64,000 nucleotides of DNA from Planctomycetota bacterium (GCA_028280485.1 JANQLS010000055.1:34360-98359), one strand, 5' to 3'; positions 1 through 8,364 are shown, counted from the first letter of the stretch. A program made the numbers and translations. Notes: generated from the letters alone by a model not told the origin.

Positions 1-542
1 CCCAAAATGTGACCATCGACGATAAGCATATCGAGACGATCATCAGTCAGATGTTGAGGAATGTTCAGGTCTTAGATTCGGGTGATACCGAACTCTTGCC
101 CGGAACGGTCATCGATAAGTTCCGCTTCCGCAACATCAACCAACAGACTTTGGCTGAAGGTAAGAAGCCGGCGACCTCAGAGGCCCTCCTCTTGGGAATC
201 ACCAAAGCTTCTTTACACTCTGAAAGTTTTATTTCGGCGGCAAGTTTCCAAGAGACCACTAAGGTCTTGACTGAGGCTGCGCTATCCGGTAAAACCGACA
301 ACCTTTTCGGCTTGAAAGAGAACGTCATCTTAGGGCACCTGGTCCCTGCGGGAACTGGGTTTAAGGCCTATCAAGACAAAGCAGTTAAGAAATTGGGTGA
401 ACCCATTGAGGAGCCCAAACCTGAACCTGTTCCTGAAGAGCCACCTCAGAGTCTCGACCCACTTTCGGCTCTCGCTCGAGCTGCAAGCCAGAGTCAGCCT
501 GAAAATCCGAATCCAACGATGCCAACTCCGCCTTCCCTTTAA
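1..542 (+). CDS. rpoC: RNA polymerase subunit beta' (C-terminal end, 5' truncated)
   Basis: About 180 residues of the C-terminus of the largest RNA polymerase subunit are visible; the reading frame is open from the first base, so the gene begins outside the window. The conserved end of beta' is clear: the DDKHIE..ISQML helix, the [12 protein letters not shown] stretch, the region with [20 protein letters not shown], and [18 protein letters not shown] near the end. These residues form the base of the clamp and jaw of the enzyme. The last 45 residues or so are a Pro/Glu-rich tail that typical beta' lacks. The gene is followed by a strong hairpin and rpsL, the usual rpoBC-str order. An internal GTG at position 9 is not the true start. 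Confidence 0.96.
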   Translation, partial: QNVTIDDKHIETIISQMLRNVQVLDSGDTELLPGTVIDKFRFRNINQQTLAEGKKPATSEALLLGITKASLHSESFISAASFQETTKVLTEAALSGKTDNLFGLKENVILGHLVPAGTGFKAYQDKAVKKLGEPIEEPKPEPVPEEPPQSLDPLSALARAASQSQPENPNPTMPTPPSL

Positions 543-562
543 TGGGGGGTGAGAGTGGTCAG

Positions 563-615
563 TCCAAAATGTGTAGCTCTTAAGACTTGTTGTCTTGTGA
601 GTTACACATTTTGGA
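563..615 (+). terminator. Long hairpin between rpoC and rpsL
   Basis: Arms 563-586 and 592-615 are complementary over 24 bases with three mismatches, around a 5-base loop. The first 13 bases of each arm pair perfectly. There is no T-run after it, so it is not a textbook intrinsic terminator. It could act as a processing site, a Rho-independent-like pause, or be one more palindromic repeat of the kinds common in this cluster. It lies 21 bases after the rpoC stop codon. Confidence 0.5.
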
Positions 616-730
616 ATACTTAGAATTCAATATTTTGACAGCCCGTCGCTTTGAGTACGTCCAACGGCGGAAGTCACTTAAGCACGGCTTAGTTTCTACT
701 AAAAGAAACTGTCACTGAGAGTTAATAAAG

Positions 731-1099
731 ATGCCAACGATCAACCAACTCGTCCGTAAAGGACGTAAGAAGGTCAAACGTAAAAGTAAGTCTCCCGTAT
801 TGGATAAATGTCCTCAGCGACGGGGTGTCTGTCTTCAAGTGAAGACTATGACTCCTAAGAAGCCCAACTCGGCGCTTCGAAAAATCGCTCGTGTGCGTTT
901 AACCAACGGAAAAGAGATCACCGCTTACATCGGGGGTGAAGGTCACAATCTCCAGGAACACTCCATCGTCCTCGTAAGAGGTGGTCGTGTGCGTGATTTA
1001 CCTGGTGTGCGTTATCACATCGTCCGTGGAACATTGGATACCTCGGGTGTCGAGCCTCGTAAGCAAGCGCGTTCTAAATACGGAAGAAAACGAAGCTAA
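731..1099 (+). CDS. rpsL: 30S ribosomal protein S12
   Basis: S12 sits at the subunit interface near the decoding centre. The 122-residue product has the family's usual length and its hallmark [11 protein letters not shown] loop (site of streptomycin-resistance changes in other bacteria), [24 protein letters not shown], the [10 protein letters not shown] loop that is methylthiolated on Asp in some bacteria, and a basic RSKYGRKR end. It starts the str part of the cluster, with rpsG next, but separated from it by an unusual 563-base gap filled with palindromic repeats. The ATG follows the weak AG-rich stretch near 717-720. Confidence 0.98.
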   Translation: MPTINQLVRKGRKKVKRKSKSPVLDKCPQRRGVCLQVKTMTPKKPNSALRKIARVRLTNGKEITAYIGGEGHNLQEHSIVLVRGGRVRDLPGVRYHIVRGTLDTSGVEPRKQARSKYGRKRS

Positions 1100-1107
1100 G
1101 CTTCGCA

Positions 1108-1400
1108 GTGTTTTCGAAGAACGCTCCAAGCAACACTTTGTGTTGCGTCGCTTCCACAGTGTTTTTGAGGAGCGCTCCAAGCAACGCTTCGCATTGCGTC
1201 GCTTCCTAAAGGGCGGCCAGTGATTTCGAAGATCGCTCCAAGTAGTGCTTCGCACTACGTCGCTCCCTAAAGGGCGGCTCTGCCGCTCCTGATTTTAGAG
1301 ATTTCGATGACTCGTTTTAAGCATCACTTCTCTTGCACATAATTTTCGAAGAACGCTCCAAGCGACACCTTGTGTTGCGTCGCTTCCTAAAGGGCGGCTA
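1108..1400 (+). repeat. Repeat family R1, four copies in the rpsL-rpsG gap
   Basis: Four copies of a unit of about 50 bp lie near 1111-1160, 1161-1220, 1222-1288 and 1343-1405. Each reads GAAGA-CGCTCC-AAG, then a 7-base stem with a 3-base loop, then CGTCGCTTCC; some copies end in CTAAAGGGCGGC. The stem differs between copies but stays paired: GCAACAC/GTGTTGC, GTAGTGC/GCACTAC and so on. Two more copies follow rpsG. The rest of this gap, to 1662, shows no gene and no clear promoter. Confidence 0.8.
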
Positions 1401-1662
1401 TGCCGCGCTTTACCTTCAGAGTTTTTAGTACGATTGAAGGGTGCTTCAAGCAGTGCGATATTCCCTGAAGGGTGTTTTGCCACTTTTCGGCTTTAGATTA
1501 GTGGCCGTAATTTTGAAGAGGCGCTTTAAAAAATACGTCTCTTGCGACTATTAAGAAAAATAAGACAGAGCAAACATGAGTTTGTTCATTTTAGAAAACC
1601 GAGTGAGGTTGAGTAATGTCGACCCACTCGATGAAACTCCCAACATTGGGCTATAGAAATAC

Positions 1663-2178
1663 ATGCCAAAGTTTAGAAAGCGCGGCAAGAAGGCCGAAAA
1701 TAAGACCAAATTCAAGTTTAAGTCGACCGAAAGATTTCTTCGTGGCGACCCTAAGTTCGATAATTTGGTTCTCGCTAAGCTCATCAACAAGGTGATGCTT
1801 CAAGGTAAAAAATCAACGGCGATCAACGTTGTTTACGACTGCATGGACCTCCTCGGAAAACGCATCAAAGATCAAGAACCTTTAGATGTCGTCATGACCG
1901 CGATCAACAACGTCAAGCCTCAAATCGAAGTTCGTTCAAAGAGAGTCGGTGGTGCGACCTATCAAGTTCCTATGGAAGTGAACAAGAAGCGCCAACTCAC
2001 TCTTTCTATCCGAACGATCGTCGAAAACGCTCGCGGTAAAAAGGGCAAGCCTATGGCTCAACGCTTGGCTGACGAACTCAACGACGCCTATAACAAACAA
2101 GGCGCTTCGATCACCTGGCGTGAAAACGTCCATAAGATGGCTGAAGCGAATAAATTGTTCGCACACTTCGCTTGGTAG
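1663..2178 (+). CDS. rpsG: 30S ribosomal protein S7
   Basis: S7 binds the 3' major domain of 16S rRNA and nucleates assembly of the 30S head. The 171-residue protein is about 15 residues longer than usual because of a Lys-rich N-terminus (MPKFRKRGKKAENKTKFKFK) before the conserved core. The core has LINKVMLQGKKSTA, the VEVRS-like segment IEVRSKRVGGATYQVP, and ENARGKKGKPMAQRLADEL, ending in HKMAEANKLFAHFAW. It lies between S12 and EF-G as in the str operon, but with repeat-filled gaps on both sides. The start is the ATG after the long gap; a start further inside would remove only the basic extension. Confidence 0.97.
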   Translation: MPKFRKRGKKAENKTKFKFKSTERFLRGDPKFDNLVLAKLINKVMLQGKKSTAINVVYDCMDLLGKRIKDQEPLDVVMTAINNVKPQIEVRSKRVGGATYQVPMEVNKKRQLTLSIRTIVENARGKKGKPMAQRLADELNDAYNKQGASITWRENVHKMAEANKLFAHFAW

Positions 2179-2203
2179 AAGTTGCAGTGCAACTTCTACT
2201 GTC

Positions 2204-2320
2204 GTCTTGGAAGAGACGCTCCATGTAGTGCTTCGCACTACGTCGCTTCCACAGTGTTCTAGAAGAGCGCTCCAAGCAATGCTTCGCATTGCGTCGCTTC
2301 CTAAAGGAGGCTCTGCCGCT
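2204..2320 (+). repeat. Repeat family R1, two copies after rpsG
   Basis: Two further copies of the unit seen upstream of rpsG, near 2206-2254 and 2255-2320. Their inner stems are GTAGTGC/GCACTAC and GCAATGC/GCATTGC, both perfectly paired, and the second copy ends with CTAAAGGAGGCTCTGCCGC. Immediately before them, 2177-2198 is another small palindrome (AGAAGTTG..CAACTTCT) right at the rpsG stop. The remaining gap to fusA holds the hairpin at 2429. Confidence 0.8.
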
Positions 2321-2428
2321 TAGCTTCTAAGTGACGATTCTATTAAATTTAAATGAAGTTGAGCCGGTGAGTTCTTTACCTGAGTTCGCTTCATGAATGA
2401 AACTTCTTTCATTCAATAAAATTACAAT

Positions 2429-2464
2429 CCGCCGTAGATGAGAATTCTCAGCTGCGGCGGTTTT
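2429..2464 (+). terminator. GC-rich hairpin with short T-run before fusA
   Basis: CCGCCGTAG and CTGCGGCGG pair around an inner GAGAATTCTC palindrome, followed by TTTT and CG. It resembles an intrinsic terminator or attenuator lying 125 bases upstream of fusA, so rpsL-rpsG and fusA may be separately controlled. Confidence 0.5.
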
Positions 2465-2588
2465 CGTATCAGGATTGAGAACCTGTTTACCTTGGAATTG
2501 GCGCAGATTCTCTCCCTCGATGTTTTTCATCTAGTTAAAACGTTCTTTCGGCATCAAAGAGCGGTTTCGAGTTTAAAGCTGACTGACC

Positions 2589-4688
2589 ATGGCGAAGTCC
2601 AAAGGTTCTCCATCCAATAAAAAAGGACAGGTGAGGTCCTATACCTCCAAGCTCCGAAACATCGGCATCATCGCTCATATCGATGCGGGGAAGACCACCG
2701 TGAGTGAACGGATTCTCTATTACTCCGGGAAAGAGCATCGCATCGGAGCGGTCGATGAGGGGACTGCAACGATGGATTGGCGTCCCGAAGAACAAGAGCG
2801 TGGAATTACGATCACTTCGGCCGCAACTTCATTGAACTGGGGCGAGTACCGAATCAACCTTATCGACACCCCTGGGCACGTTGATTTCACGGCTGAGGTC
2901 GAGCGATCTTTACGCGTCTTGGATGGAGCTGTCGGTATCTTTTGCGGGGTGGGTGGAGTTGAAGCTCAATCGGAAACGGTGTGGCGACAAGCTAATCGGT
3001 ACCAAGTTCCGCGAATTGCATTCGTTAATAAGCTCGATCGAACGGGGGCTGATTTTTATCGAGTGATCGAATCGATGAGAGAACGCCTTAACGCCAATCC
3101 TGTGCCTGTTCAGATTCCTTTTGGTATCGAAAAGGAATTTCAGGGGACCGTCGATCTCATCGAGATGAAGCTCATCCGTTACGATGAAGCCTCTCAGGGT
3201 TCTGATTTGATTTACGAAGAGGTTCCTGAAGAGTTGGCTGAAGATGCGGCGAAGTGGCGTGAATTTATGATCGAGACGGCCGCTGAGTTTGATGACGACC
3301 TCCTCAACTCTTATCTGGAAGATGGTGACGTTTCACCTGAAGCCATTCGTTCTGCCTTGAGGGCGGGAACTCTAAGTCAAAAAATACAACCTCTTCTTTG
3401 TGGAACGGCTCTTAAGAACAAAGGGGTTCAGCCTCTTTTAGATGCCGTTTGTAGTTACCTTCCTGCGCCCGAAGATATCGAGATCGTCGAAGGTCTTCAT
3501 CCTAGATCTGAGGATGGGATTACTCGTAAGCTCGTTCCAGATGAATATTTTTCTGCATTGGCTTTTAAAAGTGATGTCGATTCCCACGGTACCTTGACCT
3601 ACCTGCGGATTTATAGCGGTGTTTTAAAAGCTGGTGGGCAAGTTTTGAATGTCACGCAAAATGAAAGAGAGCGAATTCAGAAGCTCTTTTTAATGCACTC
3701 CAATGAGCGAACTCAGCTGGAAGAAGCACAGGCTGGTGACATTGTGGGGGTCGTCGGGCTGAGAACAACTGCGACTGGAGACACGCTTTCCGATACGAAA
3801 CATCCCATCTTGTTTGAGGCTCTCCGATTTCCTGAGACGGTTATCGCTATGGCGATCGAGCCGCGAAGTATTGCGGATCGAGATAAGTTGCTCGAAGCCA
3901 TTGAGCTTCTGGGGAAGGATGATCCCACTTTCCGTTCCCAGCTCGATGAAGATACCGGGCAATTGGTGGTATCGGGAATGGGGGAGTTGCACCTTGAGGT
4001 CATCAAAGGAAGACTCCTACGCGAATTCAAGGTCGACGCGCGTGTAGGTAAGCCGAGAGTTGCTTACCGAGAGACCCTGCAGGGTGAAGGGCGTGGATCT
4101 GCCGTCTTTGAAAAATTAGTCGGTCAGAAAAATCATTACGCACAAATTGTGGTTCAAGTCAGTCACGATGATGACCTAGAAGGTACGGAAGTCGTCAATA
4201 AGCTCAGCAAAGAAACCGTTCCCTTGGAGTATCACCCAGATATCGAAGAAGGAGTGAGGGGGGCGATCGAATCGGGTGGATCGTACGGTTTCCCCTTAAT
4301 TCACGTGCGGGCTGAGATTGTCGATGGTGATTTCAGGCAGGGTGATGGATCGAGCGTAGCCTATGCGACGGCTGCGAGTCAGGCTCTCTCGGATGCGATC
4401 AGCAAATTGAGCACTGTCATCCTTGAGCCCATCATGCGGTTTGAAGTGCAAGTGCCAGAAGAATATTACGGCTCGGTCGTCAATGACTTTAACAAGCGAA
4501 GAGCAGTGGTGGGGGAAACGGATTTGGCGGGAGACATTCGTCTCGTCCGGGGAACTGTGCCTTTGGCTGAGGTTTTTGGGTACACGACCGTGCTGCGTTC
4601 GTTGACCCAAGGCCGGGCTTCCATCAGCATGGAACCCGAAACTTACGCTCAAGTTCCTCCGGATGTGCAGGCGAAGTTTGAGTATTGA
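2589..4688 (+). CDS. fusA: Translation elongation factor G (spd/mitochondrial-like variant)
   Basis: EF-G is the GTPase that drives translocation, and with RRF helps recycle ribosomes. The 699-residue product has all G-domain motifs: AHIDAGKTT (P-loop), [10 protein letters not shown] (switch I), DTPGH, NKLD, and a G5-like GTALKNKG, then domains II-V ending in [17 protein letters not shown]. Some positions differ from the common [17 protein letters not shown] in place of FDAVAGVEPQSETV, NKLDR in place of NKMDR, and [16 protein letters not shown]. These are shared with spd-type and mitochondrial EF-G1 as I remember them, so this may be the spdEFG form reported for planctomycetes. No good Shine-Dalgarno is seen; the chosen ATG gives a basic N-terminal tail before LRNIGIIAH. 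tuf does not follow. Confidence 0.96.
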   Translation: MAKSKGSPSNKKGQVRSYTSKLRNIGIIAHIDAGKTTVSERILYYSGKEHRIGAVDEGTATMDWRPEEQERGITITSAATSLNWGEYRINLIDTPGHVDFTAEVERSLRVLDGAVGIFCGVGGVEAQSETVWRQANRYQVPRIAFVNKLDRTGADFYRVIESMRERLNANPVPVQIPFGIEKEFQGTVDLIEMKLIRYDEASQGSDLIYEEVPEELAEDAAKWREFMIETAAEFDDDLLNSYLEDGDVSPEAIRSALRAGTLSQKIQPLLCGTALKNKGVQPLLDAVCSYLPAPEDIEIVEGLHPRSEDGITRKLVPDEYFSALAFKSDVDSHGTLTYLRIYSGVLKAGGQVLNVTQNERERIQKLFLMHSNERTQLEEAQAGDIVGVVGLRTTATGDTLSDTKHPILFEALRFPETVIAMAIEPRSIADRDKLLEAIELLGKDDPTFRSQLDEDTGQLVVSGMGELHLEVIKGRLLREFKVDARVGKPRVAYRETLQGEGRGSAVFEKLVGQKNHYAQIVVQVSHDDDLEGTEVVNKLSKETVPLEYHPDIEEGVRGAIESGGSYGFPLIHVRAEIVDGDFRQGDGSSVAYATAASQALSDAISKLSTVILEPIMRFEVQVPEEYYGSVVNDFNKRRAVVGETDLAGDIRLVRGTVPLAEVFGYTTVLRSLTQGRASISMEPETYAQVPPDVQAKFEY

Positions 4689-4758
4689 GAGAGGGTTTGG
4701 CGTTCAATTTCCAACGTTTAACGTCTAATTATTTGTTCTCGCCTCCGAAGATTTTAAA

Positions 4759-4953
4759 CGCGGTTCACGTCAGGGAAGCCCGAAGCTTTAGCGAGGGATC
4801 GGGTGAGAATTGATCCCTGGATTCTCTATTTGTTTTGGGCTGAAAGTCGCGATAGGGCTTGTTCGGAGGAGCGCTCTCGCGAGTCTTAGAGCGGTAAGGC
4901 GCTTTCTCCTATGGTTATAATTCTGATCCCGTCGCTTACGCTCCGGGCTTACT
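4759..4953 (+). repeat. Repeat family R3 (TIR element), copy 1
   Basis: One of three copies of an element of about 180 bp. The left end reads CAGGGAAGCCCGAAGCTTT then AGCGAGGGATC. The interior has TTTTGGGCTG, a GCTC/GAGC-rich hairpin and CTATGGTTATAAT. The right end, GATCCCGTCGCTTACGCTCC then GGGCTT, is an imperfect inverted copy of the left. It carries no ORF. Shared flanking sequence CGGTTCACG also precedes copy 3 at 26 kb. The element fills part of the 950-base space where tuf is normally found. Confidence 0.75.
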
Positions 4954-5052
4954 AAGAGAATAATTTAGTTTTATTTATCCGCTCGACGCTTTAAGCATTA
5001 AAACGCTTCGTGCCGAGGGAAAACTCTAAAAATGGGCGTCTTTTGTTCTCAT

Positions 5053-5083
5053 TTGAACGTTGAACGTTGAGCGTTGAACATTC
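5053..5083 (+). repeat. Short GAACGTTGA direct repeats
   Basis: Four near-identical 8-9 base units (TTGAACGT, TGAACGT, TGAGCGT, TGAACAT) run head to tail. The same string occurs in inverted orientation at 25943-25970, beside another palindromic repeat. Function is unknown. Confidence 0.5.
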
Positions 5084-5129
5084 ATTTGCCGTCTCTTTAA
5101 AAATGTTCGAATAAAGAGTTTTTTCTCAT

Positions 5130-5157
5130 TTGACACCCATCTTTAGTTACGTATAAT
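5130..5157 (+). promoter_or_regulatory. Consensus sigma-70 promoter for the rpsJ (S10) operon
   Basis: TTGACA at 5130-5135 and TATAAT at 5152-5157 are both perfect consensus hexamers, separated by 16 bases. Transcription would start near 5164 and read into rpsJ after a leader of about 470 nt. This is the best promoter match in the window and fits the heavy demand for ribosomal proteins. Confidence 0.8.
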
Positions 5158-5159
5158 AC

Positions 5160-5638
5160 CAACCTTTACCCCCAATTCAGAGGGCTTAGGAGTCAACCTT
5201 ATCTCCTTTTAAATAAGGGATTTAGGAAGATTTTACCGGCCCTTAAGAAGCCAGTTTCAAAAGAACTGCCCGTTCTTGAGTTGGTAGGTAAAAGATAAGT
5301 TGATGTCGGGATCAGACTTCAATGCACCTCTTCAGGCCCTCAGGGTTAGAAGAAAAGTGAGTTTTAGAACCATCTCGGCGGGTTAGGTCGCTTCTCTAAG
5401 TGTCTAATCCTATTGTTCTTAGGCAATTTGAGTCCGAACTGAGTCCAGGACGGCCTTGAAGGCGACAGGAATTCAAATTCTCGTCATCGCTTTGAGGTCC
5501 TTTGGCCGGGGGGAGGCTTCTCGCGTCTGGTGAACGTATTTCATTCAGATAACCCTGCCTAAGTGATCCAGACGTTCAAGCTGTCGGAAGTTTGAAGTCT
5601 TCTTAAGGAAACTAACTGTCGCTAAAGGATTCGCGTCG
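5160..5638 (+). promoter_or_regulatory. Long 5' leader of the S10 operon
   Basis: About 470 nt separate the promoter from rpsJ with no ORF of note. Several short hairpins can be drawn, for example AAGAAC/GTTCTT at 5261-5277, and the end is G-rich (GGCCGGGGGGAGG near 5502-5516). In Escherichia coli the S10 leader is bound by L4, and L4 is encoded downstream here, so autogenous control is possible. No known motif was recognised. Confidence 0.4.
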
Positions 5639-5947
5639 ATGCAAGCTCCCAAGATAAGAATTCGCATGGAAGCCTTCGACCACCAGATTCTGGATGGTGC
5701 TGCAGCTCGTATTGTCGAGACTGCCAAGAAAACCGGCGCAAAGGTCATCGGTCCGGTACCTTTGCCGACCAGGATTGAGCGTTATACGGTCAATCGTTCC
5801 CCTCACGTCAATAAGAAGTCACGGGAACAATTCGAAATTCGGACTCACAAGCGCATCATCGACATCGCCGAACCCACGGGTAAGACGATGGATGCTCTAA
5901 AAAAGACAGATATCCCTGCAGGTGTTTACTTGCACATGAAGGCCTGA
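5639..5947 (+). CDS. rpsJ: 30S ribosomal protein S10
   Basis: S10 is a small 30S head protein and, as NusE, also part of antitermination complexes. The 102-residue product matches the family in length and motifs: [62 protein letters not shown] and the final [10 protein letters not shown]. It is the first gene behind the strong promoter at 5130. A hairpin with a T-run directly after the stop may reduce readthrough into rplC. Confidence 0.98.
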   Translation: MQAPKIRIRMEAFDHQILDGAAARIVETAKKTGAKVIGPVPLPTRIERYTVNRSPHVNKKSREQFEIRTHKRIIDIAEPTGKTMDALKKTDIPAGVYLHMKA

Positions 5948-5982
5948 TTGAGCAAATCGCTCGGTCGGCTTTTTTTATTTTT
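5942..5982 (+). terminator. Probable intrinsic terminator or attenuator after rpsJ
   Basis: GCC and GGC flank TTGAGC/GCTCGG, which pair with G-T wobbles, over an AAATC loop, followed by TTTTTTTATTTTT. The arm starts at the rpsJ stop codon. The stem is modest, so partial readthrough into rplC, 135 bases further on, is likely. Confidence 0.55.
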
Positions 5983-6117
5983 ACTGGAGCTTGAACCGTT
6001 AATCGCAAAAAGTGCTCTTCGAGAGAAGGGTTCCTGCGAAAGAATGGTGATCACAAGATTGCCCGACGATTCAAGGTTTTACGCAAAGAACATTTAGCTT
6101 GAGCTCAGGTCCCTGTC

Positions 6118-7134
6118 ATGGGTGTAAGTTTTGTAAAAGCTCAAAGATTGGCTTTAGTCGGTCGCAAAGTTGGAATGACCCAAGTCTTCGATGATGAAGA
6201 AAATGTCATTCCCGTGACCGTGATTCAGGTCGGTCCTTGTACAGTCCTTCAAGTTAAGTCTGCAGATGGCGCTGATGGTTACAGCTCTCTCCAGATTGGC
6301 TTCAACGACGTAGCTAAGAATGTTAAAAAGCCTCAACAGGGGCTTTTTAACAAGATCGGCGTTGCCGCTCAAAAAACAATCAAAGAAATTCCCGCAGTCG
6401 AACCTTCTCAAATTGGCCGCGTGCCTTTGAGGAGTGAGGTTGGTGGTACCGTCGAGTACGCTGATCTGGTCGCCGGAGAAAACATGATTGAGACTCCGGT
6501 CTCAAAAACTAAAAAAGTGGTTCGCATCGTTGCCGAAGCCAAGGCTGTTGAAGCTGAAGAAGCCGAAGCCGCTGAAGAAGGCGACGAAGGAGCTGAAGAA
6601 GCTCAAAGCGGATCCGCTTTGAATCCCCGAATCTTGGTTAAAGATTCGAGTGGTGCCGTCAAGGGAGAGTACGCTCTTCCTGCCGGTTCTTCGATCGAAG
6701 TTTCTGAGGGACAAACCGTTTCGGATGGCGAAATCGTCGCCTTCGTGACTCCCGAAGAAGGATCGGTTGAAGAGATCGCTCCCGGAATGCAACTCACAGT
6801 CGACCTGTTCAAAGAAGTTGATAAAGTCGATGTCAGTGGTTTGACCAAGGGACGTGGATTCCAAGGTACGGTCAAGCGACATGGTTGGGGGACTGGTGAC
6901 AAAAGTCACGGTTCTAAAAACGTGCGTATGGTCGGTACTACTGGAATGGGTACAGACCCCGGACGCGTTTGGAAAGGCCAAGCGATGCCCGGCCATATGG
7001 GTCAATCTCGTCGTAAGATTCGAGCACTCAAAGTCATCAAAGTTGACTCCTCTCGAAACTTGCTTCTCGTCAAGGGCTCAGTCCCTGGCGCCGACGGTGA
7101 CCTGGTGATCGTCCAAGAAAGCTTTTGTAAATAA
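6118..7134 (+). CDS. rplC: 50S ribosomal protein L3 with a large internal insert
   Basis: L3 is an early 23S rRNA binder near the peptidyl-transferase centre. Both halves of the family are clear: VGRKVGMTQVFDD and IPVTVIQVGPCTV at the N-terminus, then VDVSGLTKGRGFQGTVKRHG, the Gln-bearing GHMG loop and NLLLVKGSVPG at the C-terminus. The 338 residues exceed the usual 205-220 because of an insert at about residues 92-220. It contains an Ala/Glu-rich linker (141-162) and a segment (168-214; PRILVKDSSGAVKGEYALPA, then a DG-like SEG and 'VSDGEIVAF') that resembles the sandwich-barrel hybrid motif of RNA polymerase beta'. The frame is continuous, so the insert is part of the protein. rplD follows after a repeat cassette. 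Confidence 0.96.
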   Translation: MGVSFVKAQRLALVGRKVGMTQVFDDEENVIPVTVIQVGPCTVLQVKSADGADGYSSLQIGFNDVAKNVKKPQQGLFNKIGVAAQKTIKEIPAVEPSQIGRVPLRSEVGGTVEYADLVAGENMIETPVSKTKKVVRIVAEAKAVEAEEAEAAEEGDEGAEEAQSGSALNPRILVKDSSGAVKGEYALPAGSSIEVSEGQTVSDGEIVAFVTPEEGSVEEIAPGMQLTVDLFKEVDKVDVSGLTKGRGFQGTVKRHGWGTGDKSHGSKNVRMVGTTGMGTDPGRVWKGQAMPGHMGQSRRKIRALKVIKVDSSRNLLLVKGSVPGADGDLVIVQESFCK

Positions 7135-7152
7135 GCTGTACTTTGTTCTTTA

Positions 7153-7302
7153 TGTTGAAACCAGCTCCTTCGGAGCCCGTTTCAACCGTTCCAGCAAATC
7201 GAAGATTTGCTTTCACTCCGCTAAACGTAGGCTCTACGAGCCAACGTTTGCGGTCGAGTTGATCCCAACTCGACTGAGTTCCTGTTTAATGAACAGGAAC
7301 TC
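7153..7302 (+). repeat. Repeat family R2 (multi-hairpin cassette), copy 1
   Basis: Five consecutive hairpins are visible. (A) GTTGAAA..TTTCAAC encloses GCTCC-TTC-GGAGC. (B) GCAAATC-GAA-GATTTGC is followed by a constant TTCACTCCGCTAA. (C) ACGT-A-GGCTC-TAC-GAGCC-A-ACGT. (D) CGAGTTG-ATCC-CAACTCG. (E) GAGTTCCTGTT..AACAGGAACTC. It lies between rplC and rplD. The same order of hairpins recurs at 14.46, 14.59 and 23.5 kb. Confidence 0.8.
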
Positions 7303-7432
7303 ACAAGTCGATACGGCCCAGCACATTATAAGTTTTAAGTTTAAGCAGCGATTTTAAGGCGAGGTCTACTCCCTTCCTCCCGTTCGAAGAGAATCGGAAA
7401 AGGAGCGAGAAGGCCGCCGAGTCGAGTGAATC

Positions 7433-8077
7433 ATGAGCGAAAACGTTATTGAAATAGCAGTCCAAAACTCTGGTGGCAGCGAAGTCGAAAAAGTAGCTGT
7501 CGACCTCAGTGAATTTGACAAGTGTAAACGACGGCAACTGCTGAAAGATGCAGTCGTGATGTACTTGGCCAACAAGCGCGTCGGAACTCACGACACAAAA
7601 ACTCGAGCTGAGATTCGCGGATCCCAAAAGAAGCCTTGGCGACAAAAAGGTACGGGACGCGCTCGTGCGGGTAGTCGCAAATCTCCCATTTGGAGAGGTG
7701 GAGGAGTCGCTTTTGGACCCCACCCCCGAGACTACCGTCAAAGCCTCAATAAAAAAGCGAAACGCCAAGCATTGCGCTCCGCTCTCTTCTCCAAGCTGAA
7801 AGACGGCGAAGTCAAAATCGTCGACTCGCTTTCGCAAGATTCCCCCAAGACCAGCGTATTTAATAATCTGCTGAAGTCTTTAAAGATCGAAGGATCTTGC
7901 CTTGTTGGGGTTTCCGAATACAACCAGAACCTCTACTTATCTTCTCGCAACATCCCAAGAGTCAAGTTGGTTCCTGTCTCTGAGTTTAATGCCTACGATG
8001 TCTTGGCTGCCAAGACAGTTCTCTTGACCCGAGAGTCTTTAGAGATTCTTCAAAGTCGAGGAGGAGATGATAACTGA
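7433..8077 (+). CDS. rplD: 50S ribosomal protein L4
   Basis: L4 binds domain I of 23S rRNA and lines the exit tunnel with L22; in enterobacteria it also represses the S10 operon. The 214-residue protein has the signature loop [20 protein letters not shown], then [18 protein letters not shown] and [14 protein letters not shown], and ends with [10 protein letters not shown]. The stop codon overlaps the rplW start (TGATG), so the two are translationally coupled. The ATG was chosen after the AG-rich stretch near 7400-7425. Confidence 0.97.
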   Translation: MSENVIEIAVQNSGGSEVEKVAVDLSEFDKCKRRQLLKDAVVMYLANKRVGTHDTKTRAEIRGSQKKPWRQKGTGRARAGSRKSPIWRGGGVAFGPHPRDYRQSLNKKAKRQALRSALFSKLKDGEVKIVDSLSQDSPKTSVFNNLLKSLKIEGSCLVGVSEYNQNLYLSSRNIPRVKLVPVSEFNAYDVLAAKTVLLTRESLEILQSRGGDDN

Positions 8078-8364
8078 TGGCTATCCTAAACGAATTTTCC
8101 ATTCTCAAGCGCCCTATCTTGACTGAAAAGACCACGGCGATGATCGAATTCCTCAACGCTTACTGCTTTGAGGTTGCACCTACTGCTAACAAAATTCAGA
8201 TCAAAAAAGCTGTTGAGTCTCATTTTGAAGTCAAAGTCGTCAAGATCAGTACTCGCTGGAAAAAAGGTAAGTACAGAAGGCGCGGTGCCTCCGTAGGAAA
8301 AACTTCCGCTTATAAAGAGGCAGTCGTAACCCTCGCTAAGGGTGACAGCATCGACGTTTATTGA
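8077..8364 (+). CDS. rplW: 50S ribosomal protein L23
   Basis: L23 stands at the tunnel exit and is the docking point for trigger factor and SRP. The 95-residue product starts with LKRPILTEKTT, has the conserved IKKAVESHFEVKVVKI and the basic extended loop RWKKGKYRRRGASVGKTSAYKEAVV, and ends DSIDVY. It overlaps the end of rplD by one base and precedes rplB by 12 bases. Length and motifs match the family throughout. Confidence 0.97.
   Translation: MAILNEFSILKRPILTEKTTAMIEFLNAYCFEVAPTANKIQIKKAVESHFEVKVVKISTRWKKGKYRRRGASVGKTSAYKEAVVTLAKGDSIDVY

Noticed and set aside
635..663. TTGACA at 635-640 upstream of rpsL as a promoter.
   Set aside because: No acceptable -10 hexamer at 15-19 bases; only a weak TACGTC.
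1108..1400. The R1 array as a CRISPR.
   Set aside because: Units abut or are irregularly spaced, there are no unique spacers of constant length, and no cas genes are present.
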